From Tachypleus tridentatus (Eukaryota > Arthropoda > Merostomata > Xiphosura > Limulidae), in the NCBI RefSeq assembly GCF_004210375.1, contig NC_134825.1:42154348-42218347 (forward strand): a DNA stretch of 64,000 nucleotides, read 5' to 3'. This document shows positions 37,339-48,353 of the stretch, in pieces (positions within the stretch are counted from its first letter, which is position 1; each line of letters opens with the position of its first letter). The position numbers and the translations under genes were made by a program. Under the pieces are notes generated by a model. It had not been told where the DNA came from, searched no databases, and was given only the letters and a program-made list of their open reading frames with translations.

Positions 37339-38096
37339 AGTTGCTCATGAAATATCAAAATACTTCCTCCACTGAACTTCATGACTTATGCTGAATAAAC
37401 AAATAAATATATATACAGTATTAAAATTTGTCTGTCTGTTTGTCCGTTATCTAACTACTCCTAGGTCACTGAACCAATCTTAATAGAATTTGTGAGATGA
37501 TAATTTGAAAAAAGAGAAATTTTAATGGGGATTATCAGCCCTTTCCACTCCCATAATTGTTGTTACTGAGCGTATATTATATTTGGCATAATTAGTTAAC
37601 GTCAACTATATTCATAGATGGTGCCACGTTTTTAAAACAACAAAAAACATACAGTGTGGGGTAGGGGTGGTACATAAACGTCTTATGTATCTCCAAGAAT
37701 GCGTTAGCACCCTCTATGGAGTAATGCAATGAAAAATAATGGTTGCCACTACTGCAATACTACATAAACTCAGGTGAACTTTGTACTACATCAGCCACCA
37801 TAACGCTAATATAAAGAGCATTTTCTTGAAATACATCCACTTCCTACTACCCGTGACCTTACAACTTTATCTCATAAGATATTTCTGTACCTACTGGCCA
37901 TCAATTAATTAATAACTTGAAACAGTGTAGAAGGACATTAAGAGATGGGTGTTGGAAGTCGGTAACAGAAAGCACTCTGACTGCCACCACTTTGTCGGCT
38001 AATTTTTCGTGCACAGTCACCTCGACCATCGCACTGTGCACACCATCTTTTCAGTATATAAAAAGTAAGTTCTTAAAGCTAATATAAAATGTAAAT
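37339..38096. other. Unrecognised; possible dispersed repeat
   Basis: Near 37428-37500 a stretch with 'tgtctgtctgtttgtccg' followed by 'ctcctaggtcactgaacc' looks like a dispersed repeat type seen in other arthropods, but the window holds no second copy to confirm this. Confidence 0.3.
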
Positions 38097-38545
38097 GAGG
38101 TTTCAATGAATTCTGTCATAATATATTATAAATAAATTGTGTGAAAGCTTGTTTATATTTTGTTTTATGAGCAATTATCCCCACATTTAGGTGAGGTTTT
38201 AATGAATTCTGTCATAATATATTATAAATAAATTGTGTGAAAGTTTGTTTTTTATTTTGTTTTATGAGCAGCTATTTCCACATTTAGGTGAGGTTTTAAT
38301 GAGTTCTGTCATAATATATTATAAATAAATTGTGTGAAAGTTTGTTTTTTATTTTGTTTTATGAGCATCCATCCCCACATTTAGGTGAGGTTTTAATGAA
38401 TTCTGACATAATATGTTATAAATAAATTGTGTGAAGGTTTGTTTTTTATTTTGTTTTATGAGCATCCATCCCCACATTTAGGTGAGGTTTTAATGGATTC
38501 TGTCATAATATGTTATAAATAAATTTTATGAAAGTTTGTGTTAGT
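38097..38545 (+). repeat. Tandem array of a 96-97-bp unit, about 4.6 copies
   Basis: The landmark 'gaggttttaatg' (first copy 'gaggtttcaatg') recurs at 38097, 38193, 38290, 38387 and 38484. Units contain 'cataatatattataaataaa' and 'tttatgagca'. Copies are about 90-95% alike, with the last one degraded after 38520. High similarity indicates a recent expansion or ongoing homogenisation. Confidence 0.95.
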
Positions 38546-38723
38546 TTTAGTTTATTGTGTTTTATTATTTGTTTTAATTTGATAATTTGGACAAAGAACT
38601 GGTACCTCAGCTTGCATATTATAATATTTGATACTAGAGATGTGACCTCAATACATTACGTTAGCCAGAAAATTCTCACTTGCAAAAGAAACTGATTATT
38701 TCAAATGTATAAATACTAGAAAC

Positions 38724-39675
38724 ATGATGAAACAAGGAGTGACTGAGCTGAGTACCAGTCCTTGAACATTGCTAATTGTACTTGTGAAAAATAAAAATAG
38801 ATCTCCATGGTTTTCTGTGAACTACAAGAAGGTGAATGAAGTCATAAAGAATACAATCAATAACAAGAAGTAACTACTTTGAATGCTCTATATGGATAAA
38901 AAAGGTGTTCAAATTTGTGTGTTAAAGATAATATTGGCAAGTGCAAAGTGCTAGATAAATAAACACATAACAGTCTTTCCTAAAGGAAATGAAGTGTGGC
39001 AATTTTGGGTTACATTTTTTCAGTGAATAATGGAGTGTGCTCTCTCTTACCTATCCATAAGCATCTTACTCATTTACTTGACAACGAGAAACTTGGATAA
39101 TATTTATAATGGGCCAAGAAAAGTTGTGAATCAGTTGAGAAAGAGCGCCCTTAAGCTGATTCTCAAGAAGAGTGAATTTCTCTGTCAACTGGAGAGTTCC
39201 TAGGACACATAACCAACAGAGACTAAGTGTCAAGACGATCGTTTAAGGTTGAATCTGTCCAAAATTAACGAACATCAAAGAAACTGCACAAGGTAAAAGT
39301 GTTTTTTGAACAGCGCTCTTATTATCATTGCTTTGTAAGAGTATTTTTGGCATAGCACGTTCTTTGCACAAGTTACTTCAGAAATCATGCATATACGTTT
39401 TGCAGGACTTCTGATTGTGAGCAGGTATCTAACAAACTGAAGTAAGAATTATCAACTAATCCTGTATTAGCACAATCTAACGTTCCAAGAACCATTCACT
39501 TTAGGTACAGGTGTTAATTATTTTGTCGTGGGAGCGGTTTTATCACAAGTACAACATGTAAAAGAACACGTAATTACCTACTATAGCAAAGCAATGAATG
39601 TTGAAATAAGGATGTGCTGCACAAACTAAAAAGAACTGCTAGGTGTTCGTAAAGTTCTAAGTTATTTTCACCATT
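38724..39675 (+). pseudogene. Ty3/gypsy-type pol remnant (reverse transcriptase, RNase H)
   Basis: Translated fragments in several frames follow gypsy Pol order. The N-terminal reverse transcriptase has MKQGVTELS, SVNYKKVNEV (about 38815-38845). The palm region has FPKGNE-x-WQFWVT (about 38975-39010). Next comes RKSALKLILKKSEF (about 39140-39180), then the connection with YRC and NPVLAQS (about 39460), and an RNase H-like YSKAMN plus KELLGVRKVLSYFHHY (about 39580-39675). The YLDD catalytic box is not readable, and stops and frameshifts are many. No long terminal repeats were identified. On this evidence it is a dead LTR-retrotransposon fragment. Confidence 0.7.
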
Positions 39676-40394
39676 ACCACGGCCCGGCGTGAGCTCAGGA
39701 AGGAGAAGTGTTGTGAGCTGTGTTTTCGTTGTTTTAATTTAGGTATTTGCTATAGATAGCTGAACATAATGATAATGTAAGTAATCAAGATAGGTCGTGA
39801 AAGATAAAGCCTCTATATAATCTAGTAGCAAAGAAACAATATAAATACAACACCCAGTGAAACAGTCAGTTAATGAATAATGAGATGTCAATGACTATTC
39901 AACAAATGAGTCAGGTCAGTGTCGAAAATGTATTCGGTATTAGAAGTGAGAGTCATTCTGCTTTTCAGTTAGTTGGTGAGTTATTGTGTTCGTTTATTGA
40001 TCTAAGTTACGTACGTTATGCAAACTATTAGTCTCGGAATTTTTGTTGAAACGTCATATTTGAAGTTAATCCTACATCAGTTATGGAATTTATATTGAAA
40101 AGTTCATTTGCAAAATTAGGCCTACAAGTGAATGTGCATAAAACAAGCGGTACTGAAGAGATAACTAATTCGTTAGCGTTAGGTGGATTATAATTAGCAT
40201 TATTTTTACCTATTCAAAATAATCCGACCAACGATAGTATATGTTTCAACAATATAAACTGATACACTTTCGTTTGCTGATGGAATGCAGTATCAAATAC
40301 CGATTGACGAATATTAACATTCTTCTTTTATATATAATCGAATTTCCTTTTCTTCCACTATTTAAAGGACTAGGTATTTATTATTCTTTGATAG
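39676..40394. other. No feature recognised
   Basis: May contain the rest of the gypsy element or Penelope-like element flank; nothing specific is readable. Confidence 0.4.
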
Positions 40395-40522
40395 ATTGTT
40401 TAGGCAGAGTATTCATGATGAAACTTTGTAGAATGGACGGCAACTGCCTGTTGTGGAGACACAAGTGTAGAGGACGACGTTTTGAAAGTCTTCCACCTTT
40501 CGTCTTCAGGTCAGTGTTTGTG
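40395..40522 (-). mobile_element. Penelope-like element, 3' terminal segment
   Basis: On the minus strand this continues the Penelope-like element interrupted at 43567. The junction word CACAAACACTGA (40511-40522) corresponds to CACACACACTGA at 43555-43566. It then reads CTGAAGA, a short hairpin (GAAAG with CTTTC) and 'acgtcgtcctctacacttg'. This arrangement resembles the terminal repeats of Penelope-like elements, which are known to carry hammerhead ribozyme motifs. The left limit is a guess. Confidence 0.5.
40472..40509 (-). ncRNA. Hammerhead-ribozyme-like motif, probably inactive
   Basis: Minus strand: CTGAAGA (40509-40503) matches the conserved CUGANGA core. Then a stem GAAAG/CTTTC with an 8-base loop follows, then AAAA where active hammerheads require GAAA, then CGTCGTC, which could give a 2-bp stem III and the GUC cleavage triplet. 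The G-to-A change in the core would be expected to abolish cleavage. Stem I is not convincing. Location in a Penelope-like terminus is the main support. Confidence 0.3.
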
Positions 40523-41745
40523 CAAACGCAAACGAACTTGGCAGGGGATTAGTTTAGAGAGAGAAAAGTCTCAAGAATTCTTTCCCGAACAAGGGTGGTC
40601 AAGAACGTTGTGGTTCCTCTTCGTCCACTCACGTGAAAAATTATTTAACTGTGCTTGGAATTTTGCCTGTATTTAGTTTTTTACTTGTTTAAGGTGATGA
40701 ATTTCGATGGAGCGTTACAAAATTAACGGATAAGTAAGGGAGGAGCGAAGCAAAGACGGCTTCGGAGAGGTGAGCCAGGCTAGAGCCCGACAAGCAGATA
40801 TCAACGTAAAACATCCGATTCAGGACTGGACAATAGTCTTGCCTTGGTTGGGATCTAAAGATGCAATTTCTGAGATTTGGAAAGATTTGAAAATATAAAG
40901 TTAAATTTACCTTATCTGTGATTATGTATTTTGTTGAGTGATTCGTGATTGTTGAAATATGTTATATGGTGAAATGTATTTTGTAGGTGCACTGGCTAGT
41001 TTACATAACGATGCAGTTAGTTGATTTCTATGTTCTGCTTTTGAGCAATATTTGTATGATATTTCTGTGAGTCTGTTTCTAAGAGTTGGTAGGTTACTAA
41101 TTTGGTGTACATGGCTTACGGGTGTGTATGATGGTGGTCTGTTTGCTGCTCTTAATATTTTATTTTGTTGTATTTGTATCTTCTGTAGTGTGTTGTTAGA
41201 CATATTGTATGTGACTTGACATCCATGTAAGCCTTGTATATTTGGATGATGGTCTCTGGTGAGCAGTTTGAATGTTTGCTAGATATGGTCATTAAATGTG
41301 AAATGCGTTTTATGATGGAGAAGTGTATGTTGTTAACATGTTTTTTCCATGGTAATCTTGAGTCGAAAGTGATGCCAAGGAATGTGATGTGCTTGCTCAT
41401 GACGATAGGCGTATTGCCAAGTGAGATGTTTACTTTTTCCAAGGTTTTTCTGTGTCGTTTTAATTTCCTATAAAAGGTAATTGCTGACGTCTTGGTTGAA
41501 TTTAAAACCACTTTCCAATTGTTGCTCCAGCTCAAGACATTATTTAGTGTTTCTTGAACGCGAGACATGGCCATTAGTGGGTTTCTAGAGATACTCCAGA
41601 TAGCAATATCGTCTACGTATTGTTTATTGTAAGTGCACGTTAAACTGGAGAAAGGTATATCACTAACAAAAATAATGTACAGGAATGGCGAGAGGATGGA
41701 TCCTTGGGGCACTCCTGCAGTTATTTTGAAAGATTTTGATAAGGT
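40523..41745 (-). mobile_element. Jockey-like LINE copy A, 5'-truncated
   Basis: A 1.22-kb minus-strand copy bounded by TCAGTGTTTGTG (40511-40522) and TCAGTGTGTGTG (41746-41757). On the minus strand it runs from the reverse transcriptase QG block to the 3' end, followed by a 3' UTR of about 0.38 kb that is alignable to that of copy B (shared 'gtggttcctcttcgtcc' on the plus strand). It ends in a 5-base-repeat-like tail ('gttcgtttgcgtttg'). Confidence 0.85.
40922..41735 (-). pseudogene. Jockey-like reverse transcriptase C-terminal part (copy A)
   Basis: Begins inside the palm with TAGVPQGSILSP. It then has the catalytic box as YVDD in KQYVDDIAIWS, the thumb region (WKVVLNSTKT, ITFLGITFDSRLPWKKH) and the C-terminal region up to a stop at 40922-40924. 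Compared with copy B it lacks 19 bases near 41222, which removes the PLIEYG segment and shifts the frame, leaving two open pieces (41152-41712 and 40922-41203). The protein would copy LINE RNA into DNA at the target site; this copy lacks the endonuclease and fingers and cannot function. Confidence 0.9.
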
Positions 41746-41757
41746 TCAGTGTGTGTG

Positions 41758-43554
41758 TAACTAAACTAAACTAAACTAACGTGGCAGGGGTTCAGTTTAG
41801 AGAGAGAGAAATCAGAAGAGTTCTCTCTCCAACCGGGGTGTTCAGGAACCTTGTGGTTCCTCTTCGTCCCCTTTCGTGGATTGTTATTAAGATTAAGTGG
41901 TAGTTTTTTGTTTTGTTTTTTATTTTATTTGATAAATTAATTATTGTTATTGTTCTTGACTTTTTGGGTGGAGGATGTCTCTCTAAATGCTGTTTTGGGT
42001 GGAGGCAAAGGCAGCAGTGGAAAGAAAGGCCGGGACTTGTCCCGAAAGGAAGAAGTTGGGCAGATGTGAATATGAATATAATTCATTCAAATCCAGATCA
42101 AATCAAACGGCACGATTCAGGGTCTGGCAAAAGAGTTGCCTGGGCTGGGATCTAGAAATCCAATGCCTAAAGATTTTGATGTGGGGGGAAACGGGAGTGC
42201 CCCGAGAAAACCCACTTTCACACGAGAGGCGCCGAAAGTTTTGCCTGTCGTGTGCCCTGTACCTGAAAAAAAAAGGAATACATATTAATAACATGGATTT
42301 TATTTATTTAGATTCTTTGTTGAGTGGATTGTGATTCTTGAAATATGTTGTAAGGTGATATGTATTTTGTTGGTGCACTTGATAATTTGTGTAGTGATGC
42401 CGTTAGTTTGTTTCTATTTTCTGCTTTTAGATAATATTTGAGAGAAAGTTCTGTCATTCTATCTCTTATAGTTGGTAAATTACTGATTTGGTGTAGATAA
42501 TTTGTTGGCGTAAATGATGGTAAACTGAATGCGGATTTTAATATTCTGTTTTGTTGCACTTGGATTTTTTGGAGTGTGTTGTTTGACATATTGTATGTTA
42601 CTTGACATCCGTACTCTATTAGTGGACGGATGTAAGCCTTGTATATTTGTATAATGGTGTTCGGTGCGCATTTCGATTGTTCACCAGTTGTAGTCTTTAG
42701 ATATGAAATCCTTTTTCTGATTGATGAGTGTATATTGTTTATGTGTTTTTTCCATGTTAGTTTTGTGTCGAAAGTGACGCCAAGGAATGTGATGTTTTTG
42801 CTCATGTTAATGGTTGTGTTTCCAAGTGATAGTTTTATTTTTTCTAGATTTTTTCTTTGCTTCTTTAGTTTTCTATAGAAGGTGATTGCTTGTGTTTTTG
42901 TTGGATTTAACACGACCCTCCACTTGTTGCTCCATGTTGAGACGTTGTTTAGTGATTCTTGTACGCGAGACATGGCCATTACTGGGTTTCTGGAGGTGCT
43001 CCAGATTGCGATGTCGTCTGCGTATTGTGTGTGTGTGTGTATGTTAGATTTGGAAAAGGTATGTCACTGACGAAAATTATGTATAGAAGTGGAGAGAGGA
43101 CTGATCCTTGGGGCACTCCTGCCGTTATATTAAATAATTTGAATATGGTTTTGTTGACTTTTACTTGTGCTGTTCTATTGGTTAAGAAATTTGAAATCCA
43201 TTTGACTATCGTGGGATTTATTTGTAGGTGATTTAGTTTGTATATGATGGCGTTGTGCCAAACGCTGTCGAATGCTTTTTTGACATCTAGGAATACCCCG
43301 ATGGTTACTTGATTGTTGTTGTAAGCTTTGTAGATTGATTCGGTGAGTCGTGTGAGGTGATCTGTTGTTTGTCTATTTTTTCTGGAGGCATTTTGAGATT
43401 CTGGAAGGATGTTGTTTGATTCGCAAAAATGGAGGAGACGGTTGGAGATAATTCTCTCCATCAGTTTGCCAAGACAGCTTAACAGACTGATGGGGCGGAA
43501 ATTATCTGGATTTGTTCTGTTAGTTTGTTTCTTGGGGATCGTTGTTATGATGGC
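41758..43554 (-). mobile_element. Jockey-like LINE copy B, 5'-truncated
   Basis: A 1.80-kb minus-strand copy flanked by perfect TCAGTGTGTGTG repeats at 41746-41757 and 43555-43566. Its 3' UTR occupies about 41779-42307 and ends in a (GTTTA)-type tail (plus strand 'taactaaactaaactaaac'). Plus-strand open frames at 41913-42155 and 41987-42334 lie antisense in this UTR and are not genes. Confidence 0.88.
42308..43553 (-). pseudogene. Jockey-like reverse transcriptase (copy B), one frameshift
   Basis: Minus strand: PDNFRPISLLSCLGKLMERI near the 5' end (43500-43440), fingers and palm with DVKKAFDSVW and TAGVPQGSVLSPLLY. Then the catalytic YADDIAIW is encoded at about 43030-43005 but in another frame. 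A (CA)n run in front of it (43022-43043) has changed length and shifted the frame, so translation would end in a spurious QTTSQSGAP stretch. Downstream the frame is open through the thumb and C-terminus (42308-42979) to a stop at 42308-42310. The 5' half (endonuclease) is absent. Confidence 0.92.
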
Positions 43555-43566
43555 TCAGTGTGTGTG

Positions 43567-44090
43567 AAGGTGTTGTCGGTCTTTTATAGTGTTCTGGAGG
43601 ATTATGGGGAGCGTATTATGATTGGTTGGATTATCACTGTTTCTGATTGGAGGGTAGATTTCCTTTAAATTCAACCAATGGTAGCCACAGGTTATTCACC
43701 TATAATCTGGAATCTCTGTTTAGTGAAGGTTTAATAGTGTTAATATAAAATGATTCTTTGATTTTTCTTGTTTTCCAGAATTTGTCTGTGTCGATGGTTC
43801 TAGTTTTCTTCCCATTTCTCCATATATGTATATATATGTATCGTTGCAGGAACACGGAATTTTATACATGACGTTTTTGAGATTCACTTTGGTAGGTCTC
43901 TGTTTGTATTTTACAAGAATGGGCTTTAAGGTATTGTAGAGTTTCCACTGGACTTCTTTGTTGAATTTTTAAGCTATGTGTTTGAGTTTCTCACTGAAAT
44001 GTTGTAGGTAAGGTATGTAAATGGTGATAGTGGTGGTGACTTTCTGATCAGAGTGGAAATTAATGAAGCGGGACTTTAAACTAAAATGAC
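43567..44090 (-). pseudogene. Penelope-like element C-terminus with GIY-YIG endonuclease
   Basis: Minus strand from about 44090: SLKSRFINFHSDQ, TIYIPYLQHFSEKLK, then WKLYNTLKPILVKYKQRP and NVMYKIPCSC (about 43870). This is the conserved lead-in to the GIY-YIG nuclease. The YIGE-x-GR motif is spoiled by an expanded TATA-type run, reading YIYIYGEMGRK (about 43840-43810). In another frame follow TRKIKESFYI and PSLNRD (about 43750-43720), typical of the end of this domain. At least one frameshift and several stops. In intact elements the reverse transcriptase lies upstream; it is not visible beyond 44090. Confidence 0.75.
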
Positions 44091-45911
44091 AGGAACTTTG
44101 CTGAGGAATTCAGCAATCCTATTATATGATATACCGATTTTTACTGGATTGACGTAAATCGCATTAAGATATTTCTCACAGCAGTCTTTATGCACCAACT
44201 TCATTGTGTGTATTTAGTTAAAACCTGTTTTCACGTACTTCCTATGACTGGCTGACAAGTTTGGGAATTATAGGAATAATAGAAATGTAACAATGGCACA
44301 CAACTCTTGCGTGAGAAAACTAAATTAATCTTAACCGCAAATTTGAGTAGAAATTGTAGGTTTTTGGAGTGTTCCACCTCAAACCTTCGAAGGAGTCATA
44401 TTCAGGTGTCAAATCCAATTCTGCTGACTGTCAAAAAATAGTATCCAAGTATCTGTTACGAGCAGTGAGATAAAGAGTTATATCAGTGAAACTAATAATT
44501 GCCCATAAGAAATGTTATTGAATTTAAACGACCTACAAAGCCCTTAAACTTGTATCTATTTAAATTCAGTTTCGTTTATTAAAACATGGCTTAACTATTT
44601 CAGCTTTCAACTTCATAGTACTCTGTCTTGAAACCTTAGATGTTATGTTTCTAACATAAATAAAATTATTGAAGCACTGTTTGATTTACTGTGGACTGTT
44701 CAACTGTACGACACATTTAGCTAAGCTTTGCTGAAAAATATACTGGTTTAGTCTATTGTTATTCTTGAATTATTAGAAAATTTATTATTTAGCATTCATA
44801 GCTGAATCCGTCCTATAACCTTCATATATATATATATGCATCAAGGCAAAAATAAGAAAACTATAACTATATAACATGGATTCAAGTCAGGTAAGAATAT
44901 TTTTGAACCTACAAGTTTTCCTAATTTTATATATGTATATATAGCCTTTTTATTAATAACATTTCTTTCTAATGAGTATTTAAAATATATTAATACTTTC
45001 TTTAGAAAAATCTAATTTCAGTACAGAAACAAAATTACAATATTAAACATTAAGCGCTGCTAAATGGACCCGTATTCCAACCAACATTGATAATTCGTAT
45101 GTAATGAAAAGGGGGCATAATTATATTATTAGACGAAGGTGATCACACTTTCGTAAAGATTTCATCTAAATACTAAAACTACATTACAAACATTTGCAGT
45201 TGTGTACTTCAAAACTGGTCCCTCTAAAAATTAAATGCTGAAAAACTAAGATAAACGAAAATGAATGAAACAGATGTGAGAAAGTGGAACCAGTCATTTT
45301 TAATAAATCATTTCTTAATCTTTTGGAAGAATTTAAATCCGGTATTATTTATGAATATAACCCTAATGGAATAACTTTTCTTTCAAGATGAAATGAGCAG
45401 GGCTTAAATAATATATATACTTTCTGTTTTATTACATTTTGAAACTTGCAAACAGGTATGGTTTTAAGAGGTCATGTCAAATTATTTAATGGTAGAACTT
45501 TCGAGGTTTAAAGTATGTAGTTCTGTTTAGTAAGGTGTAATTTCTCAATCTTTTAAACACATTATTGGTAGTTTGTCGTGTTAAAGGAGTCTTTTAGTTC
45601 TCATTAATAAATCATATACTTTAATAAAGTCAATATTTGTGCTCAATAGAACAGTGTCTACCATCCTGAAACTGAAATGACTTATTATATGTTTGATAGT
45701 ATACAATATGTAGATATGCTAAAGAATTTGTTTTATTGTCACACCATTTAACAATATAAAGTAAAACAATATAGGCTTACAAACTTACAAAAATACGTAC
45801 AAAGCAGCTCTTTTCCACAAAGAGAGAAGAAGATCTAAACAAAGACTTACCCACTATAGTCGTAGTATTTCCTAATTGTGTTTAGGAAACTTAATTATAA
45901 CAGTGTGTTCA
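44091..45911. other. AT-rich stretch, nothing recognised
   Basis: Upstream of the Penelope-like fragment I found no reverse transcriptase motifs. Short TA microsatellites occur near 44826-44838 and 44930-44942. Confidence 0.5.
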
Positions 45912-46139
45912 CAAGTCGCTTTCGTGAGTTAGAATCTCCGTCACACAAAACATGCTCGCCCTTTTAGCCGTATGAGGCGTTTTACGTTACAATAAAACCT
46001 ACTATTCCCTGGAAAAAAATGCGTACCTTAAGAAATGGCGGTGGATGGTGTTGAATAGCAGCCTTCCCTCCAGTGTATCACTACTGCATTAAGAACAACC
46101 AGCGCGGATGGTTCTCATGTTGCTCTGCGCGAAATTCAA
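45912..46139 (+). mobile_element. SINE family A copy, diverged, head truncated
   Basis: Begins inside the tRNA-like region ('cgtgagttagaatctccgtc'), and the body and tail are present with many substitutions and small insertions. Confidence 0.75.
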
Positions 46140-46327
46140 TAGTGTTAATTAAGCTTTGTTGTTTGAGTCTTTCATTAAGATAAATGTTTGACTTGGAAAT
46201 TACATGAAGTTATGAAGAAATGGAAGAGTTGTTAACGATTTATTATAATTTCGAATTTGATTAGTTTAAAATGAGTGATAATTTAGAATGTAGGATTATT
46301 TAATGAGTTACATTAAGTATTTTTACA

Positions 46328-46450
46328 GTTTGTTAGTTATTATGCACAAAGCTACACAAAGAGCTAACTGTGCTTTGCCCACCATAGGTATAGAAACCCG
46401 GTTTCTAGTAGTATAAGTCTGCAGATATACCACTGTGCCACTTGGGGTAT
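46328..46450 (-). mobile_element. SINE family C copy
   Basis: Tail complement 'ttatgcacaaagctacac', then 'actgtgctttgcccacca', box B complement 'tatagaaacccgg', and head complement 'gtctgcagatataccactgt'. Confidence 0.75.
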
Positions 46451-46721
46451 CTTTTTTATAAATGGCCCAATAATGAGTAAACTGTCCAATTAAATGAAGA
46501 AATAAATTATTACTTTCATAATTTACAGTACTAATAATGATATATTACTGTTCATAAAGTTATTGAGTTCAATGCAAAGTTATTTATAGGTGCTATATTG
46601 TTCAAGAATATTGTTATTAAAGTGTTAGAGACACTGAAGTAAATTTTAAATTATTATGTATGTGAGTGTTTTAACACTTCCTTTTTGCTTATATTTAGAA
46701 TTACTTTGGTATATTAATCTA

Positions 46722-47930
46722 CAGTTTGGTATACATATATTTAAGATAATACTGTTATTGTTCATGGCAACCATCAAATCAAATGTACGTTATGATATAT
46801 TTTTCATAAACAACAGCGCCTTGTTCAGACAGTTTCTCTGCACTTGGTGTAGAGTCATGCCTCGTTACTTGCTATAACTTACAGGGAACCAAACTGTTCG
46901 ACTGTTCAGAAATGGTATGAAGCAAGTGGAAATTGCTAGCACATTATGGAATACCAAGTGAACTGTATCCAGAATCCTAAAATGTCATCAGACTACAGGA
47001 AAATTTTGTTCCAGAATAGTCTACTGGTAGGTGCCGAAAGACTCCTGTCTGAGATGACCATGTTTTGATCAGGTTAACACATCAGTGTCGAAAGGAGTTT
47101 TCCAACACCTTACGAAAAGAATAGCTTGAACACATTCAGTCCATGATATCCAAAGGAACAGTGAATAGGAGATTGAGAAACCAGGTTATTTTTCAAGGAA
47201 TGCTACCAGCAAACCGTTATTAACAAGAATTGACTGTCAGTATATCATACTTTCAAATGAGTTCTGTTTTTGGCTTGTCAATTAAAACTTATGGTGTTCA
47301 TTTGTTTGGAGAAAAGATGAAAAACTGTATTTCCCACAGGAGGTGGTGCAATCATGTTTGAGCGGCTGTTCGTCATGGTAAAAATACTAGTCTTCATATA
47401 TCCTATGGAAACGTCAATGACGCCTCTTACAGGCATCACACGGAGACTTTTTTTTTTTTGTCATATGCTTCGGCAAGGTTTAGCAATAACTTTGTGTTTC
47501 GGGATGATATTGTCACTACCCATAGCAAGCGTATTATACATGATTTTCTCAACCATGAGGCAGTTACAAAATTTCCATAGCCAGCAAAGTCACCAAATTG
47601 TGATCCCACTGAAAACTGTTGGGCAGAACTGAGTCGAAGTATTGCTAATCACGACCCTAAAATACCTACTTTATCTGAGTTTCAGCACTTTCTAGTAACA
47701 AGTTATGATGACATCACGGTGGATTATGTTAATATCCTCATCGACAGCATACCAGGAGGACCAACCAAGTACTGAATGTTTAATGTCAAATGATATAAGG
47801 CTACAAACACTAATAATAATTAATATAACATGCGTTTTTCAGTTTGGCAGATTTAAGTACATTTGTATTCCATTTTAATAATAATGTTATTATTTGTTAT
47901 AAAATATGCAAAATTTTGGCCATGACTGTA
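46722..47930 (+). mobile_element. Probable extent of the second-family Tc1/mariner element
   Basis: The right end reads 'gccatgactgta' followed by TTA, a typical Tc1 terminus. The left end is less clear: 'tacagtttgg' at about 46722 may be the partner, with weak similarity further in ('aaatgtac' on both sides), implying heavily diverged inverted repeats. Confidence 0.4.
46857..47775 (+). pseudogene. Tc1/mariner transposase of a second family, decayed
   Basis: Starts MPRYLL, then after a stop reads NQTVRLFRNGMKQVEIAS, a helix-turn-helix-like block. Later come LSNEFCFWL (about 47250), a distant match to the first catalytic block, then FRDDIVTTHSKRIIHDF (about 47498-47548), WPAKSPN-like and DPTENCWAELSRSIA (about 47605-47650), ending ...GPTKY and a stop at 47773-47775. 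The final acidic residue is kept (TEN). Several stops and frameshifts and an expanded T run at 47450-47459 break it. It is not closely related to the elements at 15.9 and 51.4 kb. Confidence 0.75.
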
Positions 47931-48353
47931 TTAAGGTTGAATGTGTAAAGGCAGTCTTAAAGGACCACACGTTTTCTTGTTGTTCACGTGTTATGTTATG
48001 ATGTGGATCTCATCTGTTAGACCAATATGTAGACTATTAATTCTTATAATTCATTTACCTCGTTCTGGCCAATTCACTAACACTGTAAAAGTCCTTTTTC
48101 AATAAAAGGCGCTCATTTCAGCATTTGAGTATCACAAGCACATTTTGAAACATTATTACACAAGAAAACAACCAACTGTTTAACATAATTAAGGAGCAAC
48201 ACTGGACACAAAACTGACCCTGTATACCAACATGTCAAACTCTCTCTCTCTCGAGAAATCATTTCCATTTGTTGATTTTCTTCCTTTCTATAACTAAGCA
48301 AATTTTCTGCTCACTTTTCAACTGTACTCCAGTTTCAAAAGCATCCACTTAAC
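47931..48353. other. No feature recognised
   Basis: A minus-strand open frame at 48113-48301 (62 residues) has no recognisable feature. Confidence 0.45.

Noticed and set aside
38097-38545. CRISPR-like array
   Set aside because: The units are contiguous 97-bp tandem repeats without alternating unique spacers, in an animal genome.
41987-42334. 115-residue plus-strand open frame
   Set aside because: Lies antisense in the 3' UTR of LINE copy B; no domain, and the related UTR of copy A does not keep it open.
42639-42878. 79-residue plus-strand open frame with a similar one at 41234-41473
   Set aside because: Both are the same antisense frame of the two LINE copies; similarity reflects the LINE, not a gene.
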